Source: Gammaproteobacteria bacterium (GTDB lineage Bacteria > Pseudomonadota > Gammaproteobacteria > Pseudomonadales > Azotimanducaceae). Taken from it: 6,355 nucleotides of DNA. The notes under the pieces are model-generated. The model saw only the letters and a program-made list of their open reading frames with translations, searched no databases and was not told the origin of the DNA. Numbering within the stretch: the stretch's first letter is position 1; each line of letters begins with the position of its first letter. A program made the position numbers and the translations under genes. Below are positions 1-6,343 of this stretch, piece by piece. The stretch is taken from the NCBI GenBank assembly GCA_009839405.1, contig VXPR01000084.1:1-6355 (forward strand), read 5' to 3'.

Positions 1-1052
1 TTATAGGTGAACTTTCTCGGGTCTATCGGTTCGCGAACCGCTTCCCCGACGTAGGTCACCATCAACAATACCAGCACCATCGCGACGACCACCGAACCGC
101 CGATCCACGGCGACTCGAGATGGCGCGTGCCCTGAGAGAGCAGTTCGCCCCAGCTCGGCGTCGGCGGGGGGAGTCCAAAACCCAGGTAGTCAATGGCCGT
201 AAGCGCAGTGATCCCGCTCGCGATGGAGAACGGTATGAATGTGACGATCACCGAAATCGTGTTCGGGATGATGTGACTTGCGATCTGACGCGTGCTCGAC
301 GCTCCGAGCGCGCGCACTGCGAGCACGTACTCGCGCGATTTCTCCTTGTAGGTGGACGTGCGCATGTACCAGGTCATGCCCGTCCAGCCGAAGAACACCA
401 TCACGGCCATCAGCGTCCAGAAGCCCGGCACGATGACGCTGGCCACGATCATGATGACGTACAGGAAAGGCACGTTGTTCAGGATCTCGATCACGCGCTG
501 GAACAACAGATCGAACGCGCCGCCCCAGAACCCCATCGCGCAGCCAACGGCGATGCCGATGGCGAAATTGCAAGCCAACAGGATCGCCGCGAACGCGAAC
601 GCGAGCCGGAAGCCGTACACGAGGCGAGCGACGATGTCGCGACCGGTTGTGTCTGTGCCGAGGAAGTGGCGGCTTGCGATCGATGGTGCATACGGCGGAT
701 AGACGCCGACCTCAAGGTCGTTCTCGAAGGCGTCGTATGGCACCGGCGGCATCAGCACCCAGTCACCGGCGCCCTGCCCCGCGAACGCGCGCTTGAGGTC
801 CCGGTAGTTCGTCTCGTAGTCGTAGTCGAGTCCGAACGTCCGCCCCGGGATGAAGTCCCCGTAGGTCGGGAAGTGCCACTCGCCCTGGTAGGAGACGACG
901 AGCGCCCGGCTGTTCACCAGAAGCTCCGCCCCCGCGGACAGCAACAGCGCGACGATGAGCGCGATGGCCGACCAGTAGCCCCGACGGATCGACTTGAACC
1001 GCTGCCACTGCTTGAGGGTCAACGGGTTGAGGGCCAGAGCCGTGCCGATCAT
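1..1052 (-). CDS. yejE: ABC transporter permease YejE (oligopeptide/microcin C-type), 3' end cut by window edge
   Basis: Inner-membrane permease subunit of a YejABEF-type ABC importer, a family that takes up oligopeptides and, in E. coli, microcin C. I translated the minus strand from the ATG at 1052 and found 350 open codons; the frame is still open at base 3, so the stop lies outside. The end (GEAVREPIDPRKFTY) matches the usual C-terminus of the family, so only one or a few codons are probably missing; E. coli YejE is about 341 residues. Seen: N-terminal RRGYWS followed by a first hydrophobic segment (about residues 29-43), a large periplasmic loop, the LGTDTTGRD motif of DppC/OppC-type permeases (131-139), several membrane segments, and the cytoplasmic EAA loop beginning EYVLAVRALG (241-250) that contacts the ATPase. 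The ATG overlaps the yejB stop as ATGA (1049-1052), which suggests translational coupling. No strong Shine-Dalgarno precedes it. Family assignment is firm; substrate is inferred. Confidence 0.93.
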   Translation of the reverse strand, partial: MIGTALALNPLTLKQWQRFKSIRRGYWSAIALIVALLLSAGAELLVNSRALVVSYQGEWHFPTYGDFIPGRTFGLDYDYETNYRDLKRAFAGQGAGDWVLMPPVPYDAFENDLEVGVYPPYAPSIASRHFLGTDTTGRDIVARLVYGFRLAFAFAAILLACNFAIGIAVGCAMGFWGGAFDLLFQRVIEILNNVPFLYVIMIVASVIVPGFWTLMAVMVFFGWTGMTWYMRTSTYKEKSREYVLAVRALGASSTRQIASHIIPNTISVIVTFIPFSIASGITALTAIDYLGFGLPPPTPSWGELLSQGTRHLESPWIGGSVVVAMVLVLLMVTYVGEAVREPIDPRKFTY

Positions 1053-2095
1053 TGCGAGGACTCGCCGCTGCCGAACTTCACGCGGGGATCGACGAACGCC
1101 ACGCAGATGTCGGAAAGGATGTTGCCGACCATGAACAAGAGCGACGAGATCACGAGGATGCCCATCACCACCGGGTAGTCACGCTCGACCAGCGACTCCC
1201 AGCCGAGCAGGCCAAAGCCGTCGATGTTGAAAATCTGCTCGATCAGGAAGGAGCCGGTCACGATCAACGTGATGTTGTTGCCGAAGGAGGTGGCGATCGG
1301 CACCAGGCTGTTGCGAAAGGCGTGTGCGAACACGGCGCGGCGGAACGCCATGCCTTTGGCGATGGCGGTACGCACGTACTCCGCCGCCAGGTTGTCCATG
1401 AGGGAGTTCTTCATCAGCATGGTCGTCACGGCGAAGCTGCCGGCCAGGTAGGCGATCAAGGGCAGGACCGCGTGGTAGGCGACATCGGCGACTTTGCCGA
1501 GCGTGCCGAGGTCGTCGAAGTCGTCGCTGACGAAACCGCTCAAGGGGAACCACCCGAGGTTGCCGGCAAAGACCGTCAAGAGCGCGATCGCGACGACGTA
1601 GCCTGGAATCGCGTAGCCAAAGAACACTACCGCCGATGTCAGGTTGTCGAACGTCGTCTTGTGGCGGATCGCCTTGACGATGCCGAGCGGGATGCACACG
1701 CTGTAGGTGAGTATCAGCGTGGTGACCCCGTAGAAGATCGAGATCGGGAACCGATCCTTGATCGTGTCCCAGACGGGTTCCGAGTAGCGCGTTGACGTGC
1801 CGAGATCGAGCCTAACGACTTTGCCCAGCCACTCTGCATAGCCCACGATCACCGGCTTGTCGAAGCCGTAGTAGGCCTTCAGCTGGTCGATCTGGGCATC
1901 GGACAGCGAGCTTGCGCCGTGGCCCGCGAAGCCGCTCGTGGATGCCGCCACGTCCGAGCCGGCCATCGCTGCCTCCTGCAGCATGCGCTCGATCGGGCCG
2001 CCTGGCACGAGCCTCGTCACGGCGAACACCAGAATCGTCACGCCGATGAAGGTCGGCACGATGAGCAGGAAGCGGCGGATGAAGTAGCTGGTCAC
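1049..2095 (-). CDS. yejB: ABC transporter permease YejB (oligopeptide/microcin C-type)
   Basis: Partner permease of YejE, forming the membrane channel of a peptide-type ABC importer. With the GTG at 2095 as start the protein has 348 residues; E. coli YejB has 364. The GTG start gives an N-terminus VTSYFIRRFLLIVP that aligns directly with the family start (M-x-x-Y-I-RR-LLL-IP). An in-frame TTG at 2125 would add 10 residues, and a TAA two codons upstream of it bars anything longer. Neither start has a clear ribosome-binding site. Seen: first membrane helix with the RLVPGGP motif, a periplasmic Ala/Gly/Ser-rich linker ending in YYGFDKP, GYAIPGY, the EAA loop starting EYVRTAIAKG (about 239-248), GFGLLGWESLVERDYPV and the terminal VDPRVKFG. 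It is the first gene of the minus-strand operon in view; the usual upstream yejA is missing, and four tandem repeats begin 62 bp upstream. Assignment is firm, the start is not. Confidence 0.93.
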   Translation of the reverse strand: MTSYFIRRFLLIVPTFIGVTILVFAVTRLVPGGPIERMLQEAAMAGSDVAASTSGFAGHGASSLSDAQIDQLKAYYGFDKPVIVGYAEWLGKVVRLDLGTSTRYSEPVWDTIKDRFPISIFYGVTTLILTYSVCIPLGIVKAIRHKTTFDNLTSAVVFFGYAIPGYVVAIALLTVFAGNLGWFPLSGFVSDDFDDLGTLGKVADVAYHAVLPLIAYLAGSFAVTTMLMKNSLMDNLAAEYVRTAIAKGMAFRRAVFAHAFRNSLVPIATSFGNNITLIVTGSFLIEQIFNIDGFGLLGWESLVERDYPVVMGILVISSLLFMVGNILSDICVAFVDPRVKFGSGESSQ

Positions 2096-2472
2096 GGCGC
2101 GGACTTGACTGAAGCGACTGCCCAAGCATTACCGCTTGTGAGGGGGTGGGGCAAGGGGCTCCTCTAGCGAGGGGAGGCCCCTCGCGCTCCCCGCGCTGAG
2201 GGCTCCTCTAGCGAGGGGAGGCCCCTCGCGCTCCCCGCGCTGAGGGCTCCTCTAGCGAGGGGAGGCCCCTCGCGCTCCCCCGCGCTGAGGGCTCCTCTTG
2301 CGAAGGGAGGCCCCTCGCGCTCCCCCGCGCTGAGGGCTCTACCGACCGCGCCGAAACCAGTCCTCGGTGTCCGCAATGGTTGGCTCCCATCGACGCGCTT
2401 TTGCGGCGGTGCCAACGACATCCGTGCCACAATTGGTGGATTCGCTGACGGTCTCGCTGGAGCACGCCAAGG
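2096..2472. other. Divergent intergenic region between yejB and uvrD
   Basis: This region of about 377 bp separates two divergently transcribed genes and must hold or border both promoters. Bases 2157-2334 are a tandem palindromic repeat array, listed separately. Bases 2341-2472 are unique sequence with no convincing coding frame. A short AT-containing inverted repeat, CCAC-AATTG-GTGG, lies at 2427-2439. I looked for sigma-70-like -35/-10 pairs on both strands and found none with acceptable spacing; a CACAAT at 2428 resembles a weak -10, but the nearest TTG-type -35 (2401) is 21 bp away. No CTG-N10-CAG LexA box is visible, although uvrD is LexA-controlled in E. coli. Confidence 0.7.
2157..2334. 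repeat. Four tandem 44/45-bp palindromic repeats (REP-like)
   Basis: Four head-to-tail units start at 2157, 2201, 2245 and 2290, followed by a six-base partial copy (2335-2340). Units 1 and 2 are identical at 44 bp. Unit 3 has one extra C in a C run (45 bp). Unit 4 has the extra C and two substitutions. Each unit contains GCGAGGGGAGGCCCCTCGC, a stem of 8 bp with a 3-nt AGG loop (2167-2185, 2211-2229, 2255-2273, 2300-2318); unit 4 has one A-C mismatch in the stem. An alternative pairing exists between the GGCTCCTC at the start of each unit and the GAGGGGAGGCC that forms half of this stem. The copies abut without unique spacers, so this is not a CRISPR array. The array resembles REP/intergenic palindromic elements, but I cannot assign it to a named family. 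Confidence 0.92.
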
Positions 2473-4674
2473 GTGGATGTCACCCACATCATCGATGGTC
2501 TCAACGACCCCCAGCGCGAGGCAGTAACCGCGCCCGTTGGCAACCTGCTGGTGGTTGCTGGCGCGGGCAGCGGCAAGACCCGCGTGCTGGTGCATCGCAT
2601 CGCTTGGCTTGTGGAGGCGGAAGGGGTGTCGCCGGGGGGCGTTATGGCGGTCACCTTCACCAACAAGGCGGCTGCGGAGATGCGGGGGCGAGCCGAGAGG
2701 CTGCTCAACATACCCGCCCGCGCCATGTGGGTGGGCACGTTTCACGGCATCGCCCACCGGCTCTTGCGCATCAACTCGCGCGAGGCCGGGCTGCCGGACA
2801 ACTTTCAGATCCTCGATGCGGATGATCAGCTTCGGTTGGTGAAGCGGGTGATGCGGTCGATGGATCTGGACGAGAAGCGCTGGCCGCCGAGGCAGGCTGC
2901 CTGGTTCATCAACGCGCAGAAGGACGAAGGGCTGCGCGCTGGCAACTTGCCGCTGTCGGACGATCTCTTCGTCGTCACCCACAAGAAGGTGTATGAAGCG
3001 TACGAGGAGCTTTGCCACCAAGGCGGGCTGGTGGACTTCGCCGAACTCCTGCTGCGCAGCTACGAGCTCTGGCGCGACAATGCCGAGTTGCTGGACCACT
3101 ACCAGCGCCGCTTCCGCCACTTGTTGGTGGACGAGTTTCAGGACACCAACGCCATCCAGTACCGCTGGCTGAAGGCGCTGGCCGGGCAGGGCGGCCACGT
3201 GATGGCGGTGGGCGACGACGACCAATCCATTTACGGTTGGCGCGGAGCGAAGATCGAGAACATCCACGCCTACACCGAAGATCTGGCGGATGTGCGCGTC
3301 ATCCGACTGGAGCAGAACTACCGCTCCACCGGCACGATCCTTAAGGCGGCCAACGGCCTGATTGGCAACAACATGGGCCGGCTTGGCAAGGAACTATGGA
3401 CGGCTGCCAACCAAGGCGATCCCATCCTCGTCTATTCCGCCTTCAACGACCTGGAAGAAGCACGCTTCATCGCCGACCGCGCCCAGAACTGGATCGATGG
3501 CGGCGCCAGCCCCACCGAGGTTGCCGTGCTCTATCGCTCAAACGCCCAGTCGCGGGTGGTCGAGGAAGCGTTCCTGCGCCGCGACATTCCCTATCGCATA
3601 TACGGCGGCATGCGGTTCTTCGAGCGCATGGAAATCCGCAACGCGCTCGCCTACATGCGCCTGCTGCATGACCGCCATTCCGACGTGGCTTTCGAGCGCG
3701 TCGTCAACACACCGCCACGCGGGATTGGCGACCGCACCATCGAAAGCGTGCGCGCGGTGGCGCGAGAGGCGCAAAGGTCCATGTGGCAGGCGTGCAAGGA
3801 AGCCATCGCCGGCGGCGGTTTGCGCGGGCGAGCGGCGAACGCGCTGCGCGCGTTCATGGAGCTGATCGACGGCATGGCGGAGCAGGTAGAGGGGGCGCCG
3901 CTGTGGGAGATCTGCGAGCACTGTCTGGATGTTACGGGCTTGCTCGAATACCACGCCAAGGAGCAGGGCGAGCGCGGCATCGCCCGGCGGGAGAACCTCG
4001 AGGAGCTCGTAACCGCTTGTCGTCAGTTCGAGGGAGGGGTGGTGTTTCCGCTCACGGAGTCCGGCGAGGAGGCCGACCAGCGTTCGTCGCTAGAGGAGTT
4101 TCTGGACCAGGCGGCACTCGAAAGCGGCGACCACCAGCAAGACGGTCCAGCAGTGCAGATGATGACCCTGCATTCCGCCAAGGGCTTGGAGTTCCCGCTG
4201 GTGTTCATGGCCGGAATGGAGGAAGGGTTGTTCCCCAACATGCGCAGTGCCGAGGAGCCGGGGCGCATGGAGGAGGAGCGGCGTCTCGCCTATGTGGGCA
4301 TCACTCGCGCCATGAAGCAGCTCTATCTCACCCATGCCGAGTCGCGCCGGATGCGCGGCATGGAAACGCACAACCGGCCGTCGCGCTTTCTGCTCGAAGT
4401 GCCCCAGGAGACGGTGGAGGAAGTGCGGCTGCGCGGCGAAGTGGCGCAACGCTTTCGGTCGGGGGCGCGGCAGGGCCGGGTGCCGGCGGCGGAGTCCGAC
4501 GCCCGTGGCATTCGCATCGGCGCAATGGTGCGGCATCCCAAGTTCGGCGAAGGCGTGGTGCTGCAAAGCGAGGGCGGCGGCGATCGTACCCGGGTGCAGG
4601 TGAATTTCGCCCGCCACGTGGGAGCGAAGTGGCTGATGCTGTCCTATGCGCAGCTTGAGGTCGTGGGACAATGA
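2473..4674 (+). CDS. uvrD: DNA helicase II, UvrD (3'-5' SF1A helicase)
   Basis: ATP-dependent 3'-5' helicase that removes the incised oligonucleotide in nucleotide excision repair, unwinds nicked DNA in mismatch repair and clears recombinase or stalled RNA polymerase. It has 733 residues; E. coli UvrD has 720. The GTG start gives MDVTHIIDGLND, matching the E. coli N-terminus (MDVSYLLDSLND), and no earlier in-frame start is available; a weak AAGG sits just upstream. Motifs seen: Q motif LNDPQREAV (10-18), Walker A AGAGSGKT (29-36), Ia VTFTNKAAAEM (60-70), VGTFHG (87-92), Walker B DEFQDT (220-225), III GDDDQSIYGWRGA (247-259), IV LEQNYRST (279-286), V MMTLHSAKGLEF (563-574) and VI EERRLAYVGITRA (601-613). 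The C-terminal 50 or so residues (from IGAMVRHPKFGEG, about 682) form the Tudor-like domain that contacts RNA polymerase. PcrA and Rep are less likely because of the MDV start and overall match. All catalytic motifs are intact. Confidence 0.97.
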   Translation: MDVTHIIDGLNDPQREAVTAPVGNLLVVAGAGSGKTRVLVHRIAWLVEAEGVSPGGVMAVTFTNKAAAEMRGRAERLLNIPARAMWVGTFHGIAHRLLRINSREAGLPDNFQILDADDQLRLVKRVMRSMDLDEKRWPPRQAAWFINAQKDEGLRAGNLPLSDDLFVVTHKKVYEAYEELCHQGGLVDFAELLLRSYELWRDNAELLDHYQRRFRHLLVDEFQDTNAIQYRWLKALAGQGGHVMAVGDDDQSIYGWRGAKIENIHAYTEDLADVRVIRLEQNYRSTGTILKAANGLIGNNMGRLGKELWTAANQGDPILVYSAFNDLEEARFIADRAQNWIDGGASPTEVAVLYRSNAQSRVVEEAFLRRDIPYRIYGGMRFFERMEIRNALAYMRLLHDRHSDVAFERVVNTPPRGIGDRTIESVRAVAREAQRSMWQACKEAIAGGGLRGRAANALRAFMELIDGMAEQVEGAPLWEICEHCLDVTGLLEYHAKEQGERGIARRENLEELVTACRQFEGGVVFPLTESGEEADQRSSLEEFLDQAALESGDHQQDGPAVQMMTLHSAKGLEFPLVFMAGMEEGLFPNMRSAEEPGRMEEERRLAYVGITRAMKQLYLTHAESRRMRGMETHNRPSRFLLEVPQETVEEVRLRGEVAQRFRSGARQGRVPAAESDARGIRIGAMVRHPKFGEGVVLQSEGGGDRTRVQVNFARHVGAKWLMLSYAQLEVVGQ

Positions 4675-4698
4675 CACTTCGGGCGGCGAAGCCAGAGC

Positions 4699-4705
4699 GG
4701 AGGGG
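4699..4705 (+). promoter_or_regulatory. Ribosome-binding site for the TRAP binding protein
   Basis: GGAGGGG lies 10 bases before the ATG at 4716, slightly long but usable spacing. It supports 4716 over the upstream ATG at 4671, which overlaps the uvrD stop codon. Confidence 0.55.
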
Positions 4706-4715
4706 ACTCGATACG

Positions 4716-5852
4716 ATGGTGCAGCGCAAGTGGGCAACGGCATGCCTAGCGGGACTCTGCCTCGCGCTCGTCGCTGGCTGTAACGAGCCGGCGGGCGAGT
4801 CGGCTGAGGAGGCAGCCCCGCCGGCGCAAACCTTCGAGTGGACCCTCGTCACCACGTGGCCGAAGAACCTGCCGGCCCTCGGCACGGCGCCGGAGAAGCT
4901 GGCGGTGCTGGTGGATGAGATGTCGGCGGGACGGCTCAGCATCAAGGTCTATGGCGATGGCGAACTGGTGCCGGCCTTTGGCGTTTTCGATGCGGTGAGT
5001 GCCGGCAATGCCGAGATGGGGCATGGCGCGGCCTATTACTGGCGCGGCAAGCTGCCAGTTGCGGCGCTCTTCACCACCGTTCCCTTTGGCATGACGGCGC
5101 AGGAGATGAACGCCTGGCTGCACTACGGCGGGGGCCTCGAACTGTGGCAGGAACTCTATGCGCCGTTCAACCTCGTGCCCATGGCAGCGGGCAATTCCGG
5201 CGTGCAGATGGCTGGCTGGTTCAACCACGAAATCAACGACGTGACGGACATGCAGGGGCTGAAGATGCGAATGCCGGGCCTTGGCGGCGCGGTCATCGAC
5301 GGCCTGGGGGCAGCGGCGGTAACCCTACCCGGCAGCGAGATCTTTACCTCGCTGCAAACGGGGGTGATCGACGCCACCGAATGGGTAGGGCCCTACAACG
5401 ATCTTGCCTTCGGCCTGCACGAGGCCGGCACCTACTACTATTACCCAGGCTGGCACGAGCCCGGCGCCATGCTCGAAGCCATCGTCAACAAGGAAGCCTA
5501 CGACTCGCTGCCATCGGACTTGCGCGCCATTCTGGTCACCGCGACGCGAGCCGTGAACCAGGACACGCTCGACGAGTTCACCGCCCGCAACAACGCGGCT
5601 CTCACGACCTTGGTGCGGGAACACAACGTCCAGTTGCGGCGCCTGCCCGACGACGTGCTCGCACGGCTGCGCGAGGGCTCGGAAGCCGTGCTCGACGGGG
5701 TCGCCACCGACGAAATCTCTCGGCGCATCCTCGATTCCTACCGCGCCTTCCATGACGAGGTGCAGGCCTATCACGCCATCTCGGAACAGGCCTACATCAA
5801 CGCCCGCACTGCGACCGGCCCGAATGCCAACGCCGCCGACGAGCCGGGCTGA
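4716..5852 (+). CDS. TRAP transporter solute-binding lipoprotein, DctP/TakP-like
   Basis: Extracytoplasmic receptor of a tripartite ATP-independent periplasmic transporter, a family that captures carboxylates such as 2-oxo acids and passes them to a DctQ/DctM permease. I chose the ATG at 4716 (378 residues) because it gives a signal peptide MVQRKW-hydrophobic core ending in the lipobox LVAG-C22, and a GGAGGGG lies at 4699-4705. An earlier ATG at 4671 overlaps the uvrD stop (ATGA) but adds 15 polar residues before the signal. The mature protein starts with an acidic/Pro linker, then FEWTLVTTWPKNLP, EMGHGAAYYW, PFGMTAQEMNAW, AGNSGVQMAGWFN (Gln164), LKMRMPGLGG with the conserved ligand-binding Arg185, LPGSEIFTSLQTGVIDATEW (Asp219, Glu222, Trp223) and YYYYPGWHEPG. 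These features fit the TakP-like branch (2-oxo acid binding, cation-assisted), so the ligand is inferred to be a small organic acid. No DctQ or DctM gene is in the window. The gap to uvrD is 41 bp with no terminator. Confidence 0.92.
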   Translation: MVQRKWATACLAGLCLALVAGCNEPAGESAEEAAPPAQTFEWTLVTTWPKNLPALGTAPEKLAVLVDEMSAGRLSIKVYGDGELVPAFGVFDAVSAGNAEMGHGAAYYWRGKLPVAALFTTVPFGMTAQEMNAWLHYGGGLELWQELYAPFNLVPMAAGNSGVQMAGWFNHEINDVTDMQGLKMRMPGLGGAVIDGLGAAAVTLPGSEIFTSLQTGVIDATEWVGPYNDLAFGLHEAGTYYYYPGWHEPGAMLEAIVNKEAYDSLPSDLRAILVTATRAVNQDTLDEFTARNNAALTTLVREHNVQLRRLPDDVLARLREGSEAVLDGVATDEISRRILDSYRAFHDEVQAYHAISEQAYINARTATGPNANAADEPG

Positions 5853-5858
5853 GAGGCA
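5853..5858 (+). promoter_or_regulatory. Ribosome-binding site for the cupin gene
   Basis: GAGG at 5853-5856, part of GAGAGG (5851-5856) that overlaps the stop codon of the TRAP receptor gene, ends five bases before the ATG at 5862. The site lies entirely within the 9-bp gap and gene end, which fits co-transcription and coupled translation. Confidence 0.6.
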
Positions 5859-5861
5859 CCC

Positions 5862-6254
5862 ATGCGAATCACCCGCTTCTACACCCTTGCAAACGGTGAC
5901 TCCGCCTTCGACGAGGTGGACCTCCCGGTCGAGAACGCCTCCACCGACGGCTTCGGCAACGCCCTCAAGTTCTCCGACACCTTCGCTTCGCCAGCGGTGC
6001 GCGTTTTCGAGGCGCCAGTCGGCATGTTCCAGGGCTGGCACAACGCCCCCTGCCGCCAAATCTGCGTGATGATGCAAGGCATCTGGGAAATCGGCATCAC
6101 GGGCGGCGAACGGCGGCGCTGGGGGCCGGGCGAGGTCTTCATGCCGGACACGGTTGAGGGCAAGGGCCACACCAGCGAGGTCATCCAGGGCCCGGTGCGG
6201 ATGTTCTTCATCCCCCTCCCAGACGACCTCGACATCGAGGCGTGGAAGGTCTAG
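5862..6254 (+). CDS. Small single-domain cupin protein
   Basis: A 130-residue protein with a single cupin (beta-barrel) fold and no signal peptide, so probably cytoplasmic. The barrel core is seen in FEAPVGMFQGWHNAPCRQIC (49-68), a hydrophobic strand and turn (VMMQGIWEIGITGGE), GPGEVFMPD (88-96) and EGKGH (99-103). Against the classic motif 1 (HxH, then Glu), His60 is kept, but the second His is Ala62 and the Glu position is Gln66; motif 2 supplies His103. The metal site is therefore incomplete or unusual, as in many small cupins related to sugar or organic-acid metabolism. The gene starts 9 bp after the TRAP receptor stop, which suggests one transcript and a shared pathway, for example processing or sensing the imported ligand. 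That role is inference; the exact reaction is unknown. No named family member is recognised. Confidence 0.85.
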   Translation: MRITRFYTLANGDSAFDEVDLPVENASTDGFGNALKFSDTFASPAVRVFEAPVGMFQGWHNAPCRQICVMMQGIWEIGITGGERRRWGPGEVFMPDTVEGKGHTSEVIQGPVRMFFIPLPDDLDIEAWKV

Positions 6255-6275
6255 GGGCCAGATCCTGCTGGTCCC
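6254..6275 (+). terminator. Possible weak hairpin just after the cupin stop
   Basis: GGGCCAG (6255-6261) can pair with CTGGTCCC (6268-6275) with one bulged T, starting at the TAG of the cupin gene. No T tract follows, so intrinsic termination is doubtful; it may instead stabilise the 3' end of the transcript. Confidence 0.3.
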
Positions 6276-6285
6276 ACATCCTGTC

Positions 6286-6329
6286 ACTCCCCCCTCGCGG
6301 GGGAGTCGAGGAAGGCCGTCCACGGCCTT
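6286..6329. repeat. Paired palindromes downstream of the cupin gene (REP-like or terminator cluster)
   Basis: Two perfect inverted repeats stand close together. ACTCCCCC (6286-6293) pairs with GGGGGAGT (6299-6306) around a CTCGC loop. AAGGCCGT (6312-6319) pairs with ACGGCCTT (6322-6329) with a two-base centre, effectively a 7-bp stem with a four-base loop. The arrangement of two adjacent GC-rich hairpins in a gene end is typical of intergenic palindromic elements; neither is followed by a T run. Confidence 0.75.
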
Positions 6330-6333
6330 ACAC

Positions 6334-6343
6334 GGGGGGGGGG
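6334..6343 (+). repeat. G10 homopolymer run
   Basis: Ten consecutive G residues follow the paired palindromes near the right edge. Such runs are prone to slipped-strand length change and to sequencing error. No gene start is visible within the 12 bases that remain, so any effect on a downstream gene cannot be judged. Confidence 0.8.

Noticed and set aside
120..1178. Plus-strand open frame of 352 codons opposite yejE/yejB
   Set aside because: It is rich in His, Arg, Asp and Glu with no recognisable domain, a typical antisense shadow of GC-rich genes; the minus-strand frames match known permeases throughout.
1812..2129. ATG at 2129 as the yejB start
   Set aside because: It opens a different frame whose product lacks any permease feature; it would need a frameshift for which there is no other sign.
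2157..2334. CRISPR array
   Set aside because: The 44/45-bp units abut directly without unique spacers and no cas gene is present.
2157..2334. Series of intrinsic terminators
   Set aside because: The hairpins are not followed by T runs on either strand, and they lie upstream of both flanking genes rather than at their ends.
2164..3267. Minus-strand open frame of 367 codons through the repeats and opposite uvrD
   Set aside because: Its C-terminal part is the translated repeat units and the rest is antisense to the conserved helicase motifs. No family is recognised.
3783..4658. Plus-strand open frame of 291 codons in another frame of uvrD
   Set aside because: It is an Arg/Gly/Ala-rich shadow of the helicase frame, which carries motifs V and VI and the Tudor-like domain.
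4677..4691. CTTCG-GGCGG-CGAAG hairpin between uvrD and the TRAP gene as a terminator
   Set aside because: The stem is only 5 bp and no T tract follows, so it does not argue against read-through.
4671..4715. Start of the TRAP receptor at the ATG overlapping the uvrD stop
   Set aside because: It adds 15 polar residues before a complete lipoprotein signal peptide, and a good GGAGGGG lies before the later ATG at 4716.
5325..6323. Minus-strand open frame of 332 codons opposite the TRAP receptor and cupin
   Set aside because: It is antisense to two well-supported genes and shows no domain of its own; its length follows from high GC content.
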